Assembly: GCA_003165595.1 (NCBI GenBank)
Contig: PLWQ01000038.1
Span: forward strand, 11,054 to 75,053
From: Fibrobacterota bacterium
GTDB lineage: Bacteria > Fibrobacterota > Chitinivibrionia > Chitinivibrionales > FEN-1185
DNA length: 64,000 nt
Direction: 5' to 3'
Position numbers and translations under genes: made by a program. Shown here one piece after another: positions 1 to 7,781 of the stretch (position 1 is its first letter; each line of letters starts with the position of its first letter). The notes beneath the pieces are model-generated. The model searched no databases. It worked only from the letters and a program-made list of their open reading frames with translations, and had not been told where the DNA came from.

Positions 1-1172
1 TAGTAAATTCCGAGATCGGTGCGGAATTTGTCTTGGATAAGGAGCTGAATTTCATCGTTCGCGTGCAGGTCCCAGGGCGCAACCGGGTTTTGGCGGTTGT
101 TGTTTATGGTGACCGCCGTGACGAACGCTGGTTCCGCGTCGGTTATGAACTTGCAGAGCACGCGGATCGACTCCAAAACCGGCCGGTATTTTTTGTAATC
201 GGGGTTTTCCTCGTTGAGATTGTTATCCGCGCAAAATGCGTTGAACGTCGTGACGGTTTGGGCGCCGTTGAGTAGGCGGGGCGATGCCACGTGGCATTTC
301 TTGTCCGCACATTTTACTTCCTGCGCCGCGATGGTTACGCCGTTGTGGTTGAACGCGAAAACGTCGGCAGATTCATTTCCGTCAATAACGATCTTCCGGA
401 AAGAATTGGCAATTGATTTATTCACGTAGCCTTTATCGCCCAGTCCATAGCGGATATTTCGCTCAAAAAACCTGCTTCCCATATCCCGGTACATGGCGTG
501 CAGGTCCATGAGGCGCATAAAACCGATTGTCATTTGCTCGCCGTTGGGGCCGGCTTGCCGTAGTGCCTGGTCAATCGGCAGATCGTAGACACATACTTTT
601 GATGTTGACCCGGTCTGGCCTATTTCCGGGGTAGAAACGGTACGCTTATCGTAAGTAAACCGGACATTGCGGCCGTTAAAAAAACGGTCGATTATGAATT
701 TCTTCTGCTCTAATTGCTCAAGGAGATTCTTTACATATTCGCTCTGTTCAAGCTCGGTAAGTTCGCCGGACACAAGTAGGCGCAAATAGACTTGATCAAT
801 GACCGCATTATTTTCCAGCAGGCAGTTCGCCAGATGATTTGAAAACCGATCGCCGTTTCCAGCGGGTTTTTCGGTTGCGAATATCTTCTCGACGCCGACG
901 GTTACGAATTGTCTCAAGGGCTGTTTCACTTGGTCGGCCAGCGATGAAGAACTGGAAAGCAAGAGGTAAAGGTTGCGACGCTCATTGTCGAAGTAAAAAG
1001 CATTAACGCCATATTCGGTGTTGGAAAATGCCACCTGATTGATCGCAGCTTCTTTTACAAGACCGCACTCACTCATGAGGTATGCGAGCGAAAGGTAATG
1101 GTCCCTTGTTCCACCTGCGGTTTCTTTCATCTCCTGATAGAGCTTTTTTGCGGTTCTTTCGAGGTCGGTCAT
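1..1172 (-). CDS. AIPR (abortive infection phage resistance) family protein, C-terminus beyond the window
   Basis: An open frame of 390 codons runs from ATG at 1172 to the left edge without a stop, so only the N-terminal part is present. An AAAGGA ribosome binding site precedes the ATG by about seven bases. The translation contains the marks I associate with the AIPR family (Pfam PF10592): a LLNGAQTV segment at about residues 305-312 and a TINNNRQNPV segment at about residues 360-369. The first ~200 residues form an alpha/beta region typical of these proteins. AIPR proteins are linked to phage abortive infection and often sit in defence islands; the biochemical activity is not established here. 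The neighbouring cas3 relic fits such a setting. The family call is by motif recognition without a search. Confidence 0.75.
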   Translation of the reverse strand, partial: MTDLERTAKKLYQEMKETAGGTRDHYLSLAYLMSECGLVKEAAINQVAFSNTEYGVNAFYFDNERRNLYLLLSSSSSLADQVKQPLRQFVTVGVEKIFATEKPAGNGDRFSNHLANCLLENNAVIDQVYLRLLVSGELTELEQSEYVKNLLEQLEQKKFIIDRFFNGRNVRFTYDKRTVSTPEIGQTGSTSKVCVYDLPIDQALRQAGPNGEQMTIGFMRLMDLHAMYRDMGSRFFERNIRYGLGDKGYVNKSIANSFRKIVIDGNESADVFAFNHNGVTIAAQEVKCADKKCHVASPRLLNGAQTVTTFNAFCADNNLNEENPDYKKYRPVLESIRVLCKFITDAEPAFVTAVTINNNRQNPVAPWDLHANDEIQLLIQDKFRTDLGIY

Positions 1173-1209
1173 GTAAATTCCTTTCTGTTAACACGAGGTG
1201 TTTGCGTAG

Positions 1210-1383
1210 TCAATGCACTATATGTCTTCGGCAAAGCTTGTTGCCTTCTATTCTCCCCACCGCCGCCACATCCAAGCAATGATAAGGCAACAAATGATAG
1301 TCATATCCGCTACCATCGTCCCGAATCCTCGCCTTGCCCCAATATTTGAAATATGGCTTTCCTGTTTCTTCTTCCATCTTCAT
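1210..1383 (-). pseudogene. Relic of the cas3 N-terminus (HD nuclease domain)
   Basis: A 57-codon frame starts at ATG 1383 behind an AAAGGA site and stops at 1210. Its first ~43 residues contain YFKYWGKAR followed by [15 protein letters not shown], which closely matches the opening of type I-E-like Cas3 proteins (E. coli Cas3 begins with a KYICHYWGKS segment and then [14 protein letters not shown]). A functional Cas3 is about 850-900 residues with an HD nuclease and a helicase; here the match ends right after the first HD-domain helix and about 14 unrelated residues lead to a stop. I read it as a deletion remnant of a lost CRISPR-Cas system. The start and Shine-Dalgarno are intact, so a short peptide could still be made. 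No other cas gene or CRISPR array is visible in the window. Confidence 0.7.
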
Positions 1384-1556
1384 CCTGGTAATCCTTTAAT
1401 CCCGCGAATCCTGATCCGTTTTCATCCCCAAGAACGCCTCAACCGGGTAACCAGCGATACTCAAATGAATGTAGTTCTTCATCCGGAGAGATAGCCCGTA
1501 GGGGTCCAATTGTTCTGATCCAATGGCGTACTTTGCATAAGATATGTTGTCAGTGA

Positions 1557-1662
1557 AGAACCCCGCAAGCTGCGGGGCATCTTCCAACCCTAAGGAAGAA
1601 GACAATTTTAGTCGTTTGCTAACCCCGAAGCAAGCTTCGGGGATGCGCAAACTTTGGGATTC
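1557..1662. repeat. Dispersed double-palindrome repeat, family R1, copy A
   Basis: This ~105-bp element has two hairpins: CCCCGC-AAGCT-GCGGGG at 1561-1577 and CCCCGAAGC-AA-GCTTCGGGG at 1623-1642. They are separated by a short A-rich spacer, and the 3' flank reads TTTGGGATTCATC. A second copy with the same two palindromes, order, spacing and flank lies near 57.8 kb. The right half overlaps the last codons of the DUF6933-like gene. Confidence 0.8.
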
Positions 1663-2003
1663 ATCGAACCGATTACTCTTCTGTCCTGCGACTTGGCAAA
1701 CCGGACATCCTTTAGTCCGGGAACAATAATCCTGTGGAAAATGAGGTCGGCCCCAATTTCATGCAAAACTTCTTTGAGTGTGTCGCTCAGGCGGGAGATG
1801 AACTCGCCGTAATCCGTGACGCCTGCGCCGTGCATGAAGACCGAAAACAGAGATGTGCTATTTGTCGCCATGATGTACTGCGCACGGTTGCAGGTAAACA
1901 GATGCGCATGCCAGTCGAGAAACGGATTGGAATCCGGGGGGAGCCAAGGCAGATTCGGTTCCTTGATTTTAACGGAGAGCTTCTTTGATAATCTGATAAT
2001 CAT
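1608..2003 (-). CDS. DUF6933-like small protein
   Basis: The 131-residue product begins MIIRLSKKLS and carries LPPDSNPFLDWHAHLF near residues 25-40, then a segment about naming and using a host-encoded beta-rich core (TNSTSLFSVFMHGAG). This pattern resembles DUF6933 proteins, small domains of unknown function often found in mobile or defence neighbourhoods. I start it at ATG 2003; a GTG four codons upstream (2015) is also possible, and a GGGGAAAG ribosome site precedes both. The last ~18 residues are encoded by the R1 repeat, so the natural C-terminus has probably been replaced by repeat insertion. No function can be assigned. Confidence 0.55.
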   Translation of the reverse strand: MIIRLSKKLSVKIKEPNLPWLPPDSNPFLDWHAHLFTCNRAQYIMATNSTSLFSVFMHGAGVTDYGEFISRLSDTLKEVLHEIGADLIFHRIIVPGLKDVRFAKSQDRRVIGSMNPKVCASPKLASGLAND

Positions 2004-2022
2004 TGCTCGTTGCACTTTCCCC

Positions 2023-2157
2023 TCACTTCCCCGCCGCTATATACTCCCCCATCAACTCCTTGCCTGCAATTGTTCCGGACTCGGGCCAATGGACGACAAG
2101 AATCCTCTTTGTTGTCTTGTCTTTCCCAACGCAAATTACCAGCCTGAGTATGAACAA
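2023..2157 (-). CDS. Possible small ORF of 44 codons upstream of the DUF6933-like gene
   Basis: A short frame ends with TGA at 2023-2025, nineteen bases before the next start. It reads LVICVGKDKTTKRILVVH and ends GEYIAAGK. The residue composition looks protein-like, but the only starts are TTG codons, the best at 2157, without a clear ribosome site, and an in-frame stop lies ten codons upstream. It may be the tail of a decayed gene. No family recognised. Confidence 0.25.
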   Translation of the reverse strand: MFILRLVICVGKDKTTKRILVVHWPESGTIAGKELMGEYIAAGK

Positions 2158-2412
2158 ATGAATATACCATTGCGTGAAGCCTGTGTCAATTATGTCCCGT
2201 ATTCAGCTCTTCTTTTGGCAAAGCACTGCATGCCAGCCGCCTGCTCTCCTGCGTCGCTATGGTTGGCGCGGGATTTCCGTATTCACAAGCCACTCACAAG
2301 ATTAACGCAGGAAGGAGGTGAGCGCCCTGGCGCGGCGCAGAGGGCCGGTAGCCCTGTTGTCAATAGTGGCCTTTGCGATTTGAAATTGTCTTGTCTTGGT
2401 TTTGATTTCCGC

Positions 2413-2516
2413 CATCAGCGACGCCCCATGGGACCATCAGATTGGTCCGCTCGTGTTGTTTGAAGCCCGGCACCATCTTTCAGATCCTACAAATGGTCCT
2501 GCCGGGCATTCGAGTT
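2413..2516. repeat. Dispersed intergenic repeat, family R3, copy A
   Basis: About 100 bp is shared with 19492-19589. The shared core is a CCGCTCG...TGTTTGA block, then GCCCGGCA, a ~25-base variable middle and TCCTGCCGGG. GCCCGGCA and TGCCGGGC form the ends of a stem. The rest of the gene-free stretch 2158-2671 shows nothing else I can support except a small TTCTTAC/GTAAGAA hairpin at 2552-2570. Confidence 0.65.
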
Positions 2517-2671
2517 GGATTGTTTTGCTCTTTCTTCCGCCATCAACGCCCTTCTTACCATTTGTAAGAAAAAATCAATTGTGAATGTCCCTCTGCTCTT
2601 TTAGTTTGATCCTCGAAGGAACGTTACCTGTTTCTGTACCCCCCATTACAAATCACAGAAGGAGGCGGATC

Positions 2672-4105
2672 ATGAACTTCGTCCGATTTCATTTCTTCGT
2701 CGCGATGGCGCTAACGCTTGTCTGCGGCAACGTGGGCGCCGCTCTTGCGGCGGGAGAAGACTACACGACCTGGCAATATTCCCGGAAGATCACGATGAAC
2801 ACCACGTCCACGGGCGCAAACGTGGCGACGGACCAGACAAATTTTCCCGTCGCGGTGAGGCTCGCGGGCGCGACCTTCCCGGCAGGCGCGAAAACCGACG
2901 GAACGGATATTCGTTTCGCAATGTCCGACGGCACGCACCTTTCCTATCAGATAGAGCAGTGGGACAATACGAATTCTCTTGCTGCGGTGTGGGTGAAGGC
3001 GAATGTGCTGGGCAACAACAGCACGCAATACATCGTGATGTACTGGGGCAATCCCGGCGCGGCAGACAGCTCAAGCGGCGCTGCGGTCTTCGACACGGCA
3101 AACGGGTTTGTCGGCGTGTGGCACCTTGGCGAGACCGGCAATACCGACCCGCAGGGCTACAAGGATGCAACACTTAATGCCAATGACGGCACGGGATTTC
3201 AGCTCACGGGAGCAGATGCTCCCGCCGTCATAGGCAATGGTCAGACATTCGCGGGAACGGCTACTCCAAACGGAACGGGTAACCAGGGCCTGGGTTGCTA
3301 TATCAAAGTGTCGGACGGGGTAATCAACGTAGCTTCCGGCTCAATCTCGATATGGGCGCAGATCACCACGCTTCCCGTCACGCCGGCAAACGCCGATGTG
3401 TTCGGGTCGTGGAATACGAATAATGCCAGGTATTACTTCGGATGCGACGCGACAGGACAATTGCGGGGCGGATACGGTCCAAACAAGCAGTTTGTCACTG
3501 CTTCCTATAAGTTAACTCCGGGCATGTATTATCATCTTGTCATGGCCTGGAGCGGAAATCCGACCAAGGCGACCATGTATGTCAACGACACCTTGAGAGG
3601 GACGTCGGCCGCCCAGGCAGTGGCTGCACCCTCGGACATAAATATAGGATCATTCGGCGCGGGCTACAGCGATCCGTGGATAGGCCCGCTGGACGAATGC
3701 CGGGTGGAAAATGTGCAGCGTTCCGCGGACTGGCTCAAGCTCTGTTATGAGAGCCAGAAACCCGGAAGCGCGTGGCTGGGCCTCCAGGCAACTTCCACGC
3801 TGCTCACTCCCGCGCAATCACGTTCCAATTCGTTCGGATTGCAGGCCGTTTCCTCGATGCGATCCGCCGGCACCACAATCCGGTACAGTCTCCCGGAGGT
3901 CGCGAAAGTAAACCTTGCCGTGTATAACCTGCGCGGAGGGCTGGTAAGGACGCTGGTGAACGCGGAGACGAACTGCGCGGGCTCCCACGCCATTCTCTGG
4001 AGCGGCAGGGACGATTTCAACCGGACGGTCGCCAACGGCTCATACATTTGCACCATCACGACGTCCGGCTTGGCAAAGTCATCCGCCATTGCGGTGACCA
4101 GATAG
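2672..4105 (+). CDS. Secreted DUF2341/LamG protein with FlgD-like C-terminal domain
   Basis: The start is ATG 2672 because AAGGAGG lies eight bases upstream and a clear signal peptide follows (FVAMALTLVCGN, cleavage probably after ALAA near residue 28). Upstream codons that extend the frame lack these signs. After the signal come a DUF2341 region (residues ~30-140, with YQIEQWDN and YIVMYWGNP), a concanavalin/LamG-like lectin fold (~145-305, with GVWHLGE and a GPLDECRVENV strand) and a C-terminal FlgD-like beta-sandwich (~395-477, with VYNLRGGLVRTLV and LWSGRD). Such proteins are extracellular and may bind carbohydrate; the C-terminal domain could act in sorting to the surface. A strong terminator follows. 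477 residues. Confidence 0.8.
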   Translation: MNFVRFHFFVAMALTLVCGNVGAALAAGEDYTTWQYSRKITMNTTSTGANVATDQTNFPVAVRLAGATFPAGAKTDGTDIRFAMSDGTHLSYQIEQWDNTNSLAAVWVKANVLGNNSTQYIVMYWGNPGAADSSSGAAVFDTANGFVGVWHLGETGNTDPQGYKDATLNANDGTGFQLTGADAPAVIGNGQTFAGTATPNGTGNQGLGCYIKVSDGVINVASGSISIWAQITTLPVTPANADVFGSWNTNNARYYFGCDATGQLRGGYGPNKQFVTASYKLTPGMYYHLVMAWSGNPTKATMYVNDTLRGTSAAQAVAAPSDINIGSFGAGYSDPWIGPLDECRVENVQRSADWLKLCYESQKPGSAWLGLQATSTLLTPAQSRSNSFGLQAVSSMRSAGTTIRYSLPEVAKVNLAVYNLRGGLVRTLVNAETNCAGSHAILWSGRDDFNRTVANGSYICTITTSGLAKSSAIAVTR

Positions 4106-4170
4106 CCTGCGCCCCCGGGCGCCAACCGGCTTTCGCAACAACCGAAGGCCGATCGTCTGGTTCACAACGA

Positions 4171-4214
4171 AAGGTGAAGCGTGCACAGAACGGTCACGCT
4201 TCACCTTTTCTTTT
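4171..4214. terminator. Strong intrinsic terminator
   Basis: A perfect 13-bp inverted repeat, AAGGTGAAGCGTG (4171-4183) and CACGCTTCACCTT (4195-4207), with an 11-base loop, is followed by TTCTTTTG. It ends the DUF2341/LamG transcript about 65 bases after its stop. The A/T-rich flanks could let it work in both directions, but there is no convergent gene. Confidence 0.85.
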
Positions 4215-4379
4215 GTGCGTGTCAAAGTGCCCGGCGGATGCGGCCGCATCACTCGCGCCGCTGCAACAAATCTCCGCTCTTCGCCATGCAATAACCGCTG
4301 GCCTTTGATCGATTTCAATACTATCATTATGTTTGCGATGTCCCGTTCAGTCGCTTGAACCTTCTCCAGGGCCTCTACA

Positions 4380-6152
4380 ATGTCGCCAGCGGAATTGCCC
4401 ATACTCAAGGACCTTTCCCAATTCGACGAAACGGATTGGCGAATGCGGAGGCTCACGCTCAACGTTGCCATTGTCATTGGTATCGCGGCCGCCGGCTATT
4501 TCGGCGTTCTCGACACGATTCACCACCATGCCATGTCGGCGCTCGCATCGCTCCTCACCGTTGTTGTTTTCGGCATGATCATGGTTGTAAACTCGGTGCT
4601 TCGCCGCTTCGAAACAACCACCATTGTTGTCTTTGTCGTGCTCATAGGCGCCATCTTCCTGGCGCTGATTGCAACCCGGTTTTCGCATCCGTCCACGTGC
4701 TTGTGGTGTTTTCCGTTTCCCCTCATTGCCATGTTCCTTCTGGGCCCCAAAAAGGGCCTTGTATCCGTTATCATCTTCAACCTCGCCGTCGTCCTGATCC
4801 TATTCCTCGACGCCCACCTGCAAATTCACAAATACGCGCATGAATATTCCGTTCGCTTGAGTGCGGTGCTGCTTGTGATTTCGGTGATGGCATATTACTT
4901 CGAAGCCGCCCGCGCGCGCTCCCACGCCACGATGAACGCGCTCAATTTGTCCCTCGAACAGCGCGTGAAGGAACGGACCAAAGCGCTCGAGGAAAGCCAG
5001 GAACGACTGCGGCAGGCCGAGAAGCTCGAGTCCGTGGGCCGTCTTGCGGGCGGAATCGCGCACGATTTCAACAACCAGCTTGCCGGCATCATGGCCTTTG
5101 CGGATTTGATACGCATAACCGCCAAAGACGGCAGCGAGGTCCGTGAGTACGCCGAAAGCATCCTTGCCTCGTCGCGACGGTCCGCCGACCTCACCGGCCA
5201 ACTGCTTGCTTTTGCGCGAAAAGGCAACAACCTCACCATGCCGGTCGATGTACACAGGCTGGTAACCGACCTCGTTTCGCTGCTCCAGCGCACGTTCGAC
5301 AAGCGCATCTCCATCCGGTGCAGCCTTCACGCGGGTTCATCGGCCATCCTGGGCGATCCTTCCCAATTGCATAGCGCGCTGCTCAACATCGCGCTCAACG
5401 CCCGTGACGCCATGCCGCAGGGAGGGGAGTTGAGCTTTACAACAGAGAGCGTCGAACTCGACGACGCATTTTGCAAAGCGGTGCCCCACTTCGAAATAGC
5501 GCCCGGCGCCTCTCTACGGCTTTGCATAGCGGATACCGGATGCGGCATGGACAAAGATACGCTGCAGCGTATCTTTGAGCCCTTTTTCACTACCAAGGAG
5601 CAGGGGAAAGGCACCGGCATGGGGTTGCCCGCGGTCTACGGCACCGTGCGAAGCCACAACGGTGCCATTACCGTTTCCAGCGAGCCCGGCAAAGGCTCCG
5701 CGTTCAACCTCTATTTCCCCGTTCTCAAGACCGGTGTGCCCTCATCCGACCCGAAGAAGGAGACTGTTGCGGCAGAGAAATGTCACGGCCATATCCTGTT
5801 TGTGGACGACGAGAAAACGGTGTCGGCAAGCTCGTCCTCTTTGCTGCGAATGCTGGGATATACGGTGGACGCATTTACAAGCGGCGCCGACGCCGCGGCA
5901 TACTACGGAACCAATTGGCAAGCAGTCGACCTTGTCATCCTCGACATGATTATGCCCGAGCTCAGCGGCAAGGACACGTTTCTTGCAATGAAGCAGACCA
6001 ATCCGGATATTGTCGCATTGCTCGTTTCCGGATACAGCCTCAACGGCGAAGCGCAGGCAATCCTCGACTTGGGCGTGCGCGCGTTTATCCAGAAGCCGTT
6101 TACTTTTGCAGAGCTTCTCCAGAAGATTGAGGATGTCCGCAGAAAATCCTGA
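4380..6152 (+). CDS. Hybrid sensor histidine kinase with C-terminal receiver
   Basis: This 590-residue protein has five or six transmembrane helices in residues ~26-175 with almost no periplasmic loop, then a coiled linker (residues ~190-215), a HisKA dimerisation domain with the H-box GGIAHDFNNQL (phosphorylated His228), an HATPase domain with LNARDAMP (N-box), DTGCGM and GTGMGLP (G-boxes), and a receiver domain from ~470 with the acidic pair FVDDE, acceptor Asp522 in LDMIMP and the conserved Lys in FIQKPF. All catalytic residues are present. The GIAHDFNN type of H-box belongs to the NtrB-like group that often works with sigma-54 regulators. The ligand is unknown, and no cognate regulator is directly adjacent; the nearest is at 10.4 kb. 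No convincing Shine-Dalgarno precedes the ATG. Confidence 0.9.
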   Translation: MSPAELPILKDLSQFDETDWRMRRLTLNVAIVIGIAAAGYFGVLDTIHHHAMSALASLLTVVVFGMIMVVNSVLRRFETTTIVVFVVLIGAIFLALIATRFSHPSTCLWCFPFPLIAMFLLGPKKGLVSVIIFNLAVVLILFLDAHLQIHKYAHEYSVRLSAVLLVISVMAYYFEAARARSHATMNALNLSLEQRVKERTKALEESQERLRQAEKLESVGRLAGGIAHDFNNQLAGIMAFADLIRITAKDGSEVREYAESILASSRRSADLTGQLLAFARKGNNLTMPVDVHRLVTDLVSLLQRTFDKRISIRCSLHAGSSAILGDPSQLHSALLNIALNARDAMPQGGELSFTTESVELDDAFCKAVPHFEIAPGASLRLCIADTGCGMDKDTLQRIFEPFFTTKEQGKGTGMGLPAVYGTVRSHNGAITVSSEPGKGSAFNLYFPVLKTGVPSSDPKKETVAAEKCHGHILFVDDEKTVSASSSSLLRMLGYTVDAFTSGADAAAYYGTNWQAVDLVILDMIMPELSGKDTFLAMKQTNPDIVALLVSGYSLNGEAQAILDLGVRAFIQKPFTFAELLQKIEDVRRKS

Positions 6153-6207
6153 GCCGGTTGTCGTGATCGCGTTGAGGACGCACCCCAAAAAGGGCGCTCC
6201 GATCTTC

Positions 6208-7767
6208 CTACTCTGTCGCGTCTCCTCCCGCGTACTTCCTGATTATCGCCAGCTTTTCCTCACGCTGGGCCGCGATCTTTCCCACCGAAATCGAATACGC
6301 GTGCATGGTGAGAAGAAAAATTACCGCCCGTTCCGGCGCGATGGTTCCCTTGGGAATCAGCGAAAACAGGTACCCGAATAAACGCCGCCGCCATTTGTCT
6401 CTTGTAAACAGGTACACGCGAAGCAGCAGGAAACCCAGCCGCAGCTTGTCGCCGGGCGTCACCTCAGGGTCTTTCTTCGCCTTTGCAAAATGGCCGGTTG
6501 CGAACACGGCCACGGCCTTTTCGTACACCGTCTCGAACCGGTACAACCGGCCAACGGCATCCACAAAGGCATTATATGCCGTCAAAGGCGGCACGGACGG
6601 ATGCCGTATGGACGGAAGCAGGCCTCCGTTGAGTTCAACCGGGATGGGCAAAAGCCTTCCTTCCGCCGCCATGCGCTCATGCAGCCGCGTTCCGGGCGCC
6701 GCGGCCAGGAAACTCAGGGACGTAAACGGCAGCGGCGCCCGCAGGCTGAATTCCTGGAGCCGCTCCAGGTCGTCCGGCGTGTCGTCGTCGAACCCGAAAA
6801 TGAACGTGGCCTGCACGTGGATCCCCGCCGCGTTGATTTTCCGGACAGCCGCCGCGTAGTCCTTTTCCAGGTTGTGAAGCTTTTCCACTTTTCGGAGATT
6901 CACGGCGTTCAGCGATTCGAACCCGACGAGGATGTTTTCGCACCCTGCCTCGGCCATGGCCGAAAGCAGCGCGGCGTCTTCCGCGATATCGATGCTTGCC
7001 TGGCAGAACCACGAGATATCCATTCCCCGCAGCGCCCCCGCCAGGTCGCGCGCGAATCGCCGGTTTATCGAGATGTTGTCGTCCACGAAGAAAACGCGCT
7101 TGAGCGGAAGCGAAGCGACTTCCCGTATCACGTTGTCGACGTTCCGGACGCGAACGGTGCGGCCGTAGGTGGTGGTCACATTGCAGAATTCGCAATTGTA
7201 AGGACACCCGCGCGATGCCTGGACCGGCAGCGAAAGGTAGGCGCCCGTGTCGAACAGATCCCAGCGGGGCATCGCCGGTTCGGCATAGGGAATCAGGCTT
7301 TGCGCGGCGTAGACCTTTTGCAGCGCCCCGCGCTTGAAATCGTCGAGCAGGCCCGGCCAGACGCCTTCGGCCTCTCCCACCACCACGCTGTCGGCGTGCG
7401 TCAGCGCTTCGGCCACGGTGCCCTTGGTAATGTGAGGCCCGCCCAAAACCACGCGTGCGCCGGCAGCCCGCAGGCCGTCGGCAAGCGCATACGCGCGCGT
7501 TGACGCGGGCGTAACCACCTTTATCCCGGCCAGCTTCGCCGACACGGCCGCCGGGTCGAGACTCCTCACGTCTTCGTCGCACACCGCAACGGAGTACTCG
7601 CCGGGCGTGAGTCCGGCAAGCAGGGCAAGCGACAGCGGCGCAAGGCTGTTCTTCTTGCGCATCAGCCGCACGAGCTCGGGCTGGGTGAAATAGTGGTTAA
7701 ACGGGTGCCGTGGATTTACAAAGAGTATATCGCACGCCGGTACCGGATGTGCGCCGAAACGCCGCAC
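6208..7767 (-). CDS. B12-binding domain radical SAM protein
   Basis: The 519-residue product has an N-terminal cobalamin-binding-like alpha/beta domain (ILFVNPRHPF at ~15, VVLGGPH at ~110) and a radical SAM domain whose CxxxCxxC cluster is C188, C192 and C195 in SRGCPYNCEFC. A FVDDNIS segment, also typical of this class, follows. The start is GTG 7767 because it lies 13 bases after the aminotransferase stop with GGAAGGGAG just upstream; the longer open frame to 8349 is the antisense-free overlap with the neighbouring gene. It is the last gene of a three-gene operon with an AsmA-like protein and an aminotransferase. Members act on hopanoids, methylated antibiotics, lipids and others, so the substrate cannot be named. 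Confidence 0.85.
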   Translation of the reverse strand: MRRFGAHPVPACDILFVNPRHPFNHYFTQPELVRLMRKKNSLAPLSLALLAGLTPGEYSVAVCDEDVRSLDPAAVSAKLAGIKVVTPASTRAYALADGLRAAGARVVLGGPHITKGTVAEALTHADSVVVGEAEGVWPGLLDDFKRGALQKVYAAQSLIPYAEPAMPRWDLFDTGAYLSLPVQASRGCPYNCEFCNVTTTYGRTVRVRNVDNVIREVASLPLKRVFFVDDNISINRRFARDLAGALRGMDISWFCQASIDIAEDAALLSAMAEAGCENILVGFESLNAVNLRKVEKLHNLEKDYAAAVRKINAAGIHVQATFIFGFDDDTPDDLERLQEFSLRAPLPFTSLSFLAAAPGTRLHERMAAEGRLLPIPVELNGGLLPSIRHPSVPPLTAYNAFVDAVGRLYRFETVYEKAVAVFATGHFAKAKKDPEVTPGDKLRLGFLLLRVYLFTRDKWRRRLFGYLFSLIPKGTIAPERAVIFLLTMHAYSISVGKIAAQREEKLAIIRKYAGGDATE

Positions 7768-7781
7768 GGGGAGCTCCCTTC

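Noticed and set aside
1396-1650. 84-residue minus-strand frame
   Set aside because: Its first part is encoded by the R1 palindromes and the rest has no recognised domain; the GGATTCGCGGGATTAAAGG stretch near 1400 looks like a common intergenic motif.
1816-2463. 215-codon plus-strand frame
   Set aside because: It is antisense to the DUF6933-like gene, Cys-rich and runs into the R3 repeat, with no ribosome site.
4355-4843. Alternative plus-strand frame over the start of the histidine kinase
   Set aside because: It is Arg/His/Cys-rich without domains, while the kinase frame shows membrane helices and all catalytic boxes.
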